Notes under the pieces: generated by a model
Told to the model about the DNA's origin: nothing
The model's database searches: none
What the model saw: the letters and a program-made list of their open reading frames with translations, nothing else
From: Mycobacterium marinum
Lineage (GTDB): Bacteria; Actinomycetota; Actinomycetes; Mycobacteriales; Mycobacteriaceae
Reading direction: 5' to 3'
DNA: 64,000 nucleotides
Assembly: GCF_003391395.1 (NCBI RefSeq)
Contig: NZ_CP024190.1
Coordinates: 1,178,001 to 1,242,000 of the forward strand
Program-made: the position numbers and the translations under genes
Part shown: piece after piece, positions 1 to 7,500 of the stretch
Numbering within the stretch: position 1 is the first letter of the stretch
How the letters are laid out: every line of letters begins with the position of its first letter

Positions 1-1106
1 GTGCCGCGATACCGGGCTGGTCATGGTCGCAGGTGCTCCCACACTTCCGGGCGATCGAGACCGACTTGGACTTCGACACGCCCGTGCATGGCCGCACGGG
101 TCCCATTCCGGTGCGCCGGACCCGCGATCAGACCGGAGTCACGCAGCGATTCGTCACGGCCGCTCAGCGTGCCGGGTTCGGCTGGATCGCCGATCTCAAC
201 GATGTTGGTCCGGATATCGCCGCGGGCGTGGGCGCGGTCCCGCTGAACATCGTTGACGGGGTACGGACCGGGTCGGGGGCCGCATATCTGCTGCCGGCGC
301 TGGGCCGCCCCAACCTGACCCTGCTGGAAGAAACCCGGGCCCAGCAAGTGCGCTTTTCCGCCGCGACCGCGGTGGGCGTCGATGCCGTCGGTCCGAGGGG
401 GCCGATGACTCTGTGGGCGGATCGAATTGTGCTTTGTGCCGGAGCAATTGGATCCGCACACCTGCTGATGCTCTCGGGTATCGGCGACCACGCGATGCTG
501 CGGGCCGCCGGGGTCCCGGTGGTGCAGGCGTTGCCCGTCGGGATGAATTGCAGCGACCATCCTGAATGGGCGTTGCCGACCACATGGACCGTCGCCGCCG
601 GACGGCCGGTGTTGGAGGCGGTACTCAATACCGCCGACGGCATCGAAATTAGGCCATACACAACAGGATTCGCAGCAATGGCGGGCGCAGCTGCTAAGGG
701 GCATCGGGACTGGCCGCACCTCGGAGTGGCGCTGATGCGACCGCGGTCTCGCGCCCGGGTCACCTTGGCATCGCCCGACCCTTCAGTGCCTCCCCGGATC
801 GGACACCACTACGACAGTGAGCCGGCCGATGTCGCGGCTCTGCAGCGGGGGACCGAGTTGGCGCGCGAGTTAGCGGGGTCGGCAGTGGCGGGGGAGCCGG
901 GATGGGCGACATCGCAGCATCTGTGCGGTAGTGCACCGATGGGTGTCGATGCCGACCCGACGGCCGTCGTCGATCCCGAGTGCCGGGTGCGTGGTATCGA
1001 AAACCTTTGGGTGGTTGACGGATCCATCCTGCCGCTGATTCCCAGCCGTGGTCCGCACGCAACAATCGTGATGCTGGGTCACCGGGCGGCGGAATTCATC
1101 GGGTAA
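1..1106 (+). CDS. mftG: Mycofactocin-system GMC oxidoreductase, 3' part
   Basis: This is a partial CDS; the 5' end lies upstream of the window, and reading starts in frame 3 at base 3. The product belongs to the glucose-methanol-choline flavoprotein family. The C-terminal GMC domain is intact: a CGSAPMG stretch near residue 310 of the visible part, followed by ENLWVVDGSILP and a final PHATIVMLGHRAAEFI, which are FAD- and substrate-site signatures of the family. In M. tuberculosis the gene closing the mycofactocin cluster upstream of rpsJ is an MftG of this type, thought to pass electrons from reduced mycofactocin to the respiratory chain. The order here (GMC oxidoreductase, then the ribosomal S10 operon about 10 kb on) fits that gene. 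The stop overlaps the convergent tetR gene by 11 bp. Family assignment is secure; the mftG identity rests on synteny and similarity recalled from memory. Confidence 0.8.
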   Translation, partial: AAIPGWSWSQVLPHFRAIETDLDFDTPVHGRTGPIPVRRTRDQTGVTQRFVTAAQRAGFGWIADLNDVGPDIAAGVGAVPLNIVDGVRTGSGAAYLLPALGRPNLTLLEETRAQQVRFSAATAVGVDAVGPRGPMTLWADRIVLCAGAIGSAHLLMLSGIGDHAMLRAAGVPVVQALPVGMNCSDHPEWALPTTWTVAAGRPVLEAVLNTADGIEIRPYTTGFAAMAGAAAKGHRDWPHLGVALMRPRSRARVTLASPDPSVPPRIGHHYDSEPADVAALQRGTELARELAGSAVAGEPGWATSQHLCGSAPMGVDADPTAVVDPECRVRGIENLWVVDGSILPLIPSRGPHATIVMLGHRAAEFIG

Positions 1107-1731
1107 CCCGCGAGTTGATCATCGGCCGCATCGGCTCGCTACCGAGCCGGCGGCGCTCCGGGGCGTGGTGATTGTTGGTGTTCGGCTGACCGGAGTGGCT
1201 CACGCCGTGCAGCAGGAGTTCGGTAATCATGGGCGCAAAGTCGCGCGGGGCCGCCCGTCCGGTGTTTATCGACCAGCCCGCGCCGGAGACCAGGCTGTAG
1301 AACGCTTCGGTCAGCCACCCGGCCGCCAGGTCGGGCCGGAACTCGCCCTGGCGCTGACCGCGGAGGAACAGCTCCTTGATCTCGCTGTCGATTTCCAGCC
1401 AGCCCTGCTTGAGCTCATTGGTGTCGGAATCCTGGCTGTAGGCGTAGAGCAACGTCAGGTACCCGGATACCGATTCGCATGCCGCCACCAGCCTCCGCAG
1501 CGCCTCGGTAGCCGATCCCTCTTGCCAGCGAGCGCTTTTCAGCGCTTCGCGCATCTGGCCGAACGCGAGCTGCTCTAGCGCATCGATCAGCGCGGCGCGG
1601 CCGGCGAAGTAGCGATGCAATGTCGCACGGCTGACGCCGATTGCCGCGGCGATCTCGTCTTGGGTTGCGTTAGGCCTCCGGCCGAGGAACTCTGCGGCGG
1701 CTCGAAGAAGGCGTTCGTGATCCAGTGCCAT
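1096..1731 (-). CDS. TetR-family transcriptional regulator
   Basis: A 211-residue one-domain repressor. The N-terminal helix-turn-helix (about residues 20-45: QDEIAAAIGVSRATLHRYF) is typical of TetR, and the rest is a helical ligand-binding domain with no recognisable specificity. I chose the ATG at 1731 over an in-frame ATG at 1758 for two reasons. The upstream extension would run into a perfect inverted repeat. A TACTAT -10 box (1738-1743, minus strand) also ends six bases before 1731, which suggests a leaderless mRNA. The gene overlaps the convergent mftG end by 11 bp and lies downstream of the PPE gene on the same strand, about 130 bp away. The palindrome overlapping its own -35 region makes autorepression likely. 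The inducer and other targets are unknown. Confidence 0.85.
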   Translation of the reverse strand: MALDHERLLRAAAEFLGRRPNATQDEIAAAIGVSRATLHRYFAGRAALIDALEQLAFGQMREALKSARWQEGSATEALRRLVAACESVSGYLTLLYAYSQDSDTNELKQGWLEIDSEIKELFLRGQRQGEFRPDLAAGWLTEAFYSLVSGAGWSINTGRAAPRDFAPMITELLLHGVSHSGQPNTNNHHAPERRRLGSEPMRPMINSRVTR

Positions 1732-1737
1732 GAGACG

Positions 1738-1788
1738 ATAGTACATCATCTGAGACAAAATTGTCTCAGCGAATGCAATTTTGTCTCA
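1738..1788 (-). promoter_or_regulatory. TetR promoter/operator: inverted repeat over -35 of leaderless promoter
   Basis: A perfect inverted repeat, CTGAGACAA-aa-TTGTCTCAG, occupies 1750-1769. A third half-site, TTGTCTCA, lies at 1781-1788. On the minus strand a -10 TACTAT (1743-1738) stands 18 bp from a GAGACA -35-like box (1767-1762), so the palindrome covers the -35. The position suggests autoregulation by the adjacent TetR protein. Binding is inferred from position and symmetry only. Confidence 0.6.
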
Positions 1789-1865
1789 ATCTGCTGGGTT
1801 CGTGCGGGTGGCGGGCTCCGGGCGCTGGGTGGGCGGCGTGGTCCCCGATCTGCGTCCGTAACTGA

Positions 1866-3845
1866 TCAGCCGATGGGCGTGGTGATCGCATGTGCGATTG
1901 CCTGGCCCGCGTTTACCAGGACGAAGGCTTGCAGGAGGCCGGCCACGGTAATCAGGGCTACGTCCGCCGCCAGGGGGTATCCGACGGCGGTGACGAAACC
2001 CATCGGGTCGCCGTTGGCGACTTGTTGGATGCCGTCGAGGAAGAGGTTGATGTTATAGGACGGCACGCTGGTGATGGCGGCATTGGCGATGTCGGCAGTG
2101 GGCAGCAGGGCTGCGTAGCTGGCGGCACCCACCTCGGTGATGGTGTTGGCAACTTGGCTATTCGCCGCCTGTAGGTCGTCGATGATGGTGTTGATCGAGA
2201 CCATCGGCGCGGCGGGTCCGGTGGTGGGAGCGGCCTGCGGATTGCCCACCGGTGAACTGGACCCGTTGGTGATCTGCGGTAGATCCAGATGGCTGATGTC
2301 GTAGCCGAAGTCGTGAATTCCTTGCTGGGTGCCGGCGGCGAGTGCGTCGGCGATCGTCAGCGGGCTCACCTCGGGCCAGAGCCCGAAGGGGGTAGCGACG
2401 TTGGGCGGTGAGGTCGAGTATCCGTAGGCGGGGTCGCCGTAGCCCAGATTGACGATGACCTCGAGGTTGGGCTGGACCAGGTCGGCGAGCGGGTCTCCGA
2501 GTACGGACAGTGCTCGTAGTGGTTCGAGCAGCGGGAGGTCTTCGGTGCGGATCATGTAGTAGTCGGTCATGGTCGGGCCCACCGTGTTGGTCAGGTGCAC
2601 GGCCGCATCGATCTGGGCGGGAGTTAGGAATAAGTAGTCGGTGTGCACGTAGTAGGCACCCGCCAGCGCGTTGAGGGTGGATACCAGGTTGAGCGGGTAG
2701 CGCGGGAAGTCGGCGACGCCGTCGTACTCGAGGGTGTAGATCCTGGTCGGGTAGAGATTGTCCGGTGTGGCGCCGCTGGCGGTGATCCCCAGACTCGGCA
2801 GCGATAGTCCCGGGAACCGGGTGGCTACTCCGCCGTCGGGATTGTTGGGGTCACCCACCAGCGTGAACGAGAGCTGATCTGGCGTGGGCGGGTTGATCGA
2901 TGCGGCGAGCTTGGTCATCGTCAGCGACGAGATGGTGGCGCTCTGGGAGTAGCCGAACACAGTGACGTTGTTGCCGGCGGTGATCTGCTCGCGGATCGCG
3001 CTCTCTAGGATGACCACCCCCCGGGCCACCGAGGTGTCAAACGTCAGGTTCTTGACCCCGGTCACCGGGTAGAGGCCTTCGGGGGTGAACAACGCCTGCG
3101 CGACCGCGCCCCCAACACTGCGGCCGATATAGAGGGAGTTGGCGAGTTGCACGTAGCGCCGCGAGGGCATCGGAATGCCACTGCCGCCCATCACTTCCGC
3201 AATCGTTTGTGCGGCAGCAACATTCGTGCCGATGGACCTGGTGTTCGCGCCGGTTGCGCTGAGGCCGGAGGCCCGGGGAAGCCCGGCGCCGGCACTGCCG
3301 CCCACAGCGCCTCCGATCGTGCCCAATTGCTGGCTCCAGGGTGCCAACTGAGCGGCCACCGCCGCGGCGCCGCCGTAATAGCCGGCCATGGCCGAGACGT
3401 CCTGGGCCCACATCTGCTCGTACCAGGATTCGGCGGCCGCGATCGCCGGTGCGTTCTGGCCGAACAGGTTGGTCATCACCAGCGACGCCAGCTGTGCACG
3501 ATTGGCCGCGACCGCGACCGGATGCACCGTGGCCGCCAGGGCGGCTTCGAATTCGGCCGCCGCTGCGCGCGCGGCGGCTGCCGCCCCTGCGGCATGTAGG
3601 GCCGAGGTGCGCAACCAGCCGACATAGTGGCCGGCCGCCACCGTCATGGCCGCCGACGCCGGACCCTGCCACACCCCGGCTGCTAACCCCGACGTGACCG
3701 ACCCGAAGGAGCCCGCCGCACCGGATAGCTCGGCAGACAGCCCGTCCCAGGCCGTCGCGGCGGCCAGCATTGGCGCCGATCCCGCGCCACCAAACAACCG
3801 AGCCGAATTGATCTCCGGGGGCAACACCGAAAAACTCGCCAACAT
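1866..3845 (-). CDS. PPE family protein with C-terminal PE-PPE (alpha/beta hydrolase) domain
   Basis: A 659-residue PPE protein. The N-terminal ~175 residues form the PPE domain (FSVLPPEINSARL near the start, then the Ala-rich helical bundle with NLFGQNAPAIAA and a YEQMWAQD motif about residue 150). From about residue 230 onward it carries a PE-PPE domain of serine-hydrolase fold, with the nucleophile elbow GYSQS (Ser about 300) and the conserved DYYMIRTEDLPLLEPLR segment downstream. Proteins of this type are exported by ESX type VII systems, and some members hydrolyse esters. I prefer the ATG at 3845 to the GTG at 3851 because GGAAGG (3855-3860) is then 9 nt upstream. No PE partner gene lies next to it. 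A strong hairpin separates it from the small lipoprotein gene upstream. Substrate is unknown. Confidence 0.88.
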   Translation of the reverse strand: MLASFSVLPPEINSARLFGGAGSAPMLAAATAWDGLSAELSGAAGSFGSVTSGLAAGVWQGPASAAMTVAAGHYVGWLRTSALHAAGAAAAARAAAAEFEAALAATVHPVAVAANRAQLASLVMTNLFGQNAPAIAAAESWYEQMWAQDVSAMAGYYGGAAAVAAQLAPWSQQLGTIGGAVGGSAGAGLPRASGLSATGANTRSIGTNVAAAQTIAEVMGGSGIPMPSRRYVQLANSLYIGRSVGGAVAQALFTPEGLYPVTGVKNLTFDTSVARGVVILESAIREQITAGNNVTVFGYSQSATISSLTMTKLAASINPPTPDQLSFTLVGDPNNPDGGVATRFPGLSLPSLGITASGATPDNLYPTRIYTLEYDGVADFPRYPLNLVSTLNALAGAYYVHTDYLFLTPAQIDAAVHLTNTVGPTMTDYYMIRTEDLPLLEPLRALSVLGDPLADLVQPNLEVIVNLGYGDPAYGYSTSPPNVATPFGLWPEVSPLTIADALAAGTQQGIHDFGYDISHLDLPQITNGSSSPVGNPQAAPTTGPAAPMVSINTIIDDLQAANSQVANTITEVGAASYAALLPTADIANAAITSVPSYNINLFLDGIQQVANGDPMGFVTAVGYPLAADVALITVAGLLQAFVLVNAGQAIAHAITTPIG

Positions 3846-3909
3846 CAGCACGGCCCTTCCTTGGTCCAGCGGTCAGCACCCCATAGCCCGCCAACCGGCT
3901 CAAAACGCA

Positions 3910-3953
3910 ACTCTCATCCGATGCGTCTGAGAAACAACGCATCGGATGAGAGT
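3910..3953. terminator. Strong hairpin between lipoprotein gene and PPE gene
   Basis: Two perfectly complementary 16-nt arms (3910-3925, ACTCTCATCCGATGCG; 3938-3953) enclose a 12-nt loop. Three further C-G pairs (3906-3908 with 3954-3956) form past a single-base bulge. No T-tract follows, which is common for mycobacterial terminators. It lies 26 bp past the lipoprotein stop and about 65 bp before the PPE start on the same strand, so it probably ends the lipoprotein transcript. An attenuator for the PPE gene is possible. Confidence 0.55.
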
Positions 3954-3979
3954 GCGAACGACCTCGAGTTAGCCCGCAG

Positions 3980-4153
3980 CTACCCCGCGTTGATCAGGTC
4001 CGCGGAACTCGCGGCGCCCTGTATCGTCGGATCCTGGATGCCTGGATCCCCTGAGCTGCTGCAACTTGACAACGCCGCAGCGGCGAGCGTGGCGGCTACC
4101 ACGGCGCCCAGCGCGCGGAGTGTGAACAGTCGCCTATTTCGCGTAACGTCCAT
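3980..4153 (-). CDS. Small lipoprotein, 57 residues
   Basis: A short ORF with unusually strong translation and export signals. A perfect AGGAGG (complement of 4161-4166) sits 8 nt before the ATG at 4153. The product begins MDVTRNRRLF, has a hydrophobic Ala/Val/Leu segment (residues 12-28) and a textbook lipobox L-S-S-C with the lipidated Cys at 31, leaving a mature peptide of only 27 residues rich in Ser, Asp, Ile and Ala and ending in LINAG. I do not recognise a family. It lies between the PPE/PE-PPE gene (same strand) and the PPE-MPTR gene (divergent), so its product would sit on the membrane beside ESX-exported proteins. Function unknown. The SD plus lipobox combination makes it likely to be a real gene although it is very short. 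Confidence 0.72.
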   Translation of the reverse strand: MDVTRNRRLFTLRALGAVVAATLAAAALSSCSSSGDPGIQDPTIQGAASSADLINAG

Positions 4154-4588
4154 CAGTCATTCCTCCTTTTGTCGGTGCGGCGAATTGGTGTACACCTGCC
4201 GGAAAGCTAACTCCGAAACAATGCGACTCGGCGCCGTTATTTAAGATTCCAGCCGCAATTGGAGACCTCGATGTCACGTTTGCAACACCGGCGTCTCGCA
4301 ATTGACGGGGCTGGTTCATAACGCGCCCTATCAGCTGAAACGCTTGCGGCCCAACGTGAGCTGCCGCTATATTTCGATCTGCAGTCGGGGGAATGAATTT
4401 TTGGTACACCAAATTTAGTGGCGGTCCCCGCGCCAGGATCGAATCACGCTTTCAAGCGGGAATTCATGCAGCGAAAGCGTGATGAAGACGACCATTGTCA
4501 TTTCTCTGCTGCTTCGGAAGTCGACTCGATAAGCAACGCGGTACTCGGCGCGAGTGCTGGCCCGCGGCCAGACCGGGAGGGTTGGGCG
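4154..4588. other. Divergent intergenic region, small lipoprotein / PPE-MPTR
   Basis: A 435-bp gap. It holds the lipoprotein Shine-Dalgarno (4161-4166), a perfect 10-bp palindrome GGTGTACACC (4187-4196), a sigma-A-like promoter toward the PPE-MPTR gene (4344-4373), and a second near-palindrome TTTGGT-ac-ACCAAA (4400-4413). The PPE frame is open from a GTG at 4418 to 4588, but the translated extension has no PPE features. I see no further gene. Confidence 0.5.
4344..4373 (+). promoter_or_regulatory. Putative sigma-A promoter of PPE-MPTR gene
   Basis: A -35 TTGCGG (4344-4349), an 18-bp spacer and a -10 TATATT (4368-4373). Transcription would start near 4380, giving a leader of about 200 nt before the preferred ATG at 4589, or about 40 nt before the GTG at 4418. 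Sequence match only. Confidence 0.5.
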
Positions 4589-7500
4589 ATGAACTTTTCA
4601 GTGTTGCCGCCGGAGGTCAACTCCGCGCTGATATTCACGGGGCCCGGAGCGGAGCCGATGCGCACGGCTGCGACGGCCTGGGGCGGGATGGCCGTGGAAC
4701 TGGAGTCCGCGGCAGACTCTTTCGCTTCGGTGACCTCGGGGCTGGTCGGTGGCGCGTGGCAGGGAGCATCGTCGGTAGCGATGGGGACCGCTGCGGCTTC
4801 CTACCTCGGGTGGCTGAACGCGGCGGCGGCCCATGCCGAACAGGCCGCCGCCCAGGCTGAGGCGTTGGTGGCCGAGTTCGCCGCTGCGCAGTCAGCGATG
4901 GTGCAGCCCTTCCTGCTCGCGGCTAACCGTTCCAGCCTGGTGTCGCTGGTGCTGTCGAACCTGTTCGGCCAAAACGCGCCGGCGATCGCGGCCGTCGAAG
5001 CCGAGTATGAGCAGATGTGGGCACTGGATGTGTCAACGATGGCGACCTACCATGCCGGTGCTTCGGCGGCGGCAGCATCGCTGACACCGCTGGCACAGCC
5101 TCTGCAGAATCTGTCGGACCTGCCGGGCAGGGTGATCGCGGCATTCGGAAATGGTGCGCCCGCAACCACGGTCACCGCTGCGGTCACGGCGCTGCGGCTA
5201 CCGGCGGACGCCAGCACTGTCAACTTCGGGCTCGCCAATATCGGTAGCGGCAACGTCGGTAACGCTAACAACGGCATCGGCAACCTCGGCAGCGGCAACC
5301 TCGGCAACTTCAATCTCGGATCCGGAAATCTCGGCAGCTCCAATGCCGGCTGGGCGAACTTGGGTAGCAACAACATTGGTGGCGCAAACAGTGGCGGCAA
5401 TAACCTGGGCTGGGGGAACCTGGGCGCTCTCAACACTGGGTTTGCCAACGCGGGTTCCGGCAACTTTGGCTTTGCCAATACCGGAAACAACAACATCGGC
5501 ATCGGGCTGACCGGCGACAATCAGGTTGGTATCGGCGGGTTGAACTCCGGCGTCGGCAACTTCGGCCTGTTCAACTCGGGCACCGGAAACGTCGGCCTGT
5601 TCAATTCAGGTACCGGGAACTTCGGCATCGGAAACTCTGGTGCCTACGGCACGGGACTCTTCAACTCCGGGCAGGCCAACACGGGCTTGCTCAATGCGGG
5701 ATCGTTCAACACCGGCCTGCTTGACGTCGGCAACGCGAACACCGGCAGTCTCAACACCGGCAGCTTCAACATGGGTTCCTTCAACCCTGGCCCATCGAAC
5801 ACGGGTGCCCTCAACACGGGCACCGCCAACACGGGCTGGTTCAACACGGGCAGCCTCAACACCGGCGCATTCAACATCGGCGACATGAACAACGGCCTGT
5901 TCAACACGGGCGAGATGAACAACGGCATCTTCTATCGTGGCGTTGGCCAGGGCAATTTCTACTTCTCCATCACTACGCCCGACTTGACCTTGCCGCCTCT
6001 TGAAATCCCCGGAATTACCATCCCCAATCTGAGCCTGCCGCCGATTACTTTGCCCGCGTTGACGATTCCGGCGGCGACTACGCCGGCGAATGTTGTGGTG
6101 GGTGGGTTTGATTTGCCGGGGGTGACGTTGCCGGCGTTGACGATTCCGGCGGCGACTACGCCGGCGAATGTTGTGGTGGGTGGGTTTGATTTGCCGGGGG
6201 TGACGTTGCCGGCGTTGACGATTCCGGCGGCGACTACGCCGGCGAATGTTGTGGTGGGTGGGTTTGATTTGCCGGGGGTGACGTTGCCGGCGTTGACGAT
6301 TCCGGCGGCGACTACGCCGGCGAATGTTGTGGTGGGTGGGTTTGATTTGCCGGGGGTGACGTTGCCGGCGTTGACGATTCCTGCGGCGACTACGCCGGCG
6401 AATGTTGTGGTGGGTGGGTTTGATTTGCCGGGGGTGACGTTGCCGGCGTTGACGATTCCGGCGGCGACTACGCCGGCGAATGTTGTGGTGGGTGGGTTTG
6501 ATTTGCCGGGGGTGACGTTGCCGGCGTTGACGATTCCGGCGGCGACTACGCCGGCGAATGTTGTGGTGGGTGGGTTTGATTTGCCGGGGGTGACGTTGCC
6601 GGCGTTGACGATTCCGGCGGCGACTACGCCGGCGGACATTGTGGTGGGTGGGTTCGATCTGCCGGAGTTGGGTATTCCGTCGTTGACGATTCCGCCTTTG
6701 ACGTTGGCGGAGGGTACGACGGTGGGTGCGTTTAGTCTGCCGGAGTTGGGTATTCCGTCGTTGACGATTCCGCCTTTGACGTTGGCGGAGGGTACGACGG
6801 TGGGTGCGTTTAGTCTGCCGCAGCTGGGTATTCCGTCGTTGACGATACCGTCCTTGACGATACCCGCTGGCACCACGGTCGGCGGCTTTGACCTACCTGC
6901 CCTACAGACGCGATCGATCACCGTCGGTGGAATAGACGCGGGCGGATTTAGGACTCCCGCCATCAGCACCGTGTCCAGCACCGGCTACCTGGAGTTGCCG
7001 ACGGTGACAATTCCTGGAATCAGGGTCAACAACTTTGTTGCCTTCCTTCCCAACAACATAGAATTCCTGCAAACGGGCCAACCCGGAGTGATCCCCCAAA
7101 TCGGAGGCCTCGAGCACCAGGCATACATCTCTACGGGTGACATCGTCATCCAAGGGTTCAATATCAGCGGCATCGGCTTCTCGCTTCCCCAGATCGACGT
7201 TGGAGCCTTCACCTTGCCCGAGTTGACCATCCCGCCCATCGGCATTCCGCCCACGATCGTGGGCGCGTTTACCTTGCCGGAGATTACGACCCCGGTGATC
7301 ACGACTCCGCCGTTGGTGGTTGATCCGGTTGCGGTGGCTGGGTTTACGTTGCCGGAGATTACGACGCCGGAGTTCACGACTCCGCCGTTGGTGGTTGATC
7401 CGGTTGCGGTGGCTGGGTTTACGTTGCCGGAGATTACGACGCCGGAGTTCACGACTCCGCCGTTGGTGGTTGATCCGGTTTCGGTGGCGGGGTTTACGTT

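Noticed and set aside
4134..4412. 92-codon minus-strand ORF upstream of the small lipoprotein
   Set aside because: No SD, no recognisable sequence, and it overlaps the lipoprotein SD and start in another frame.
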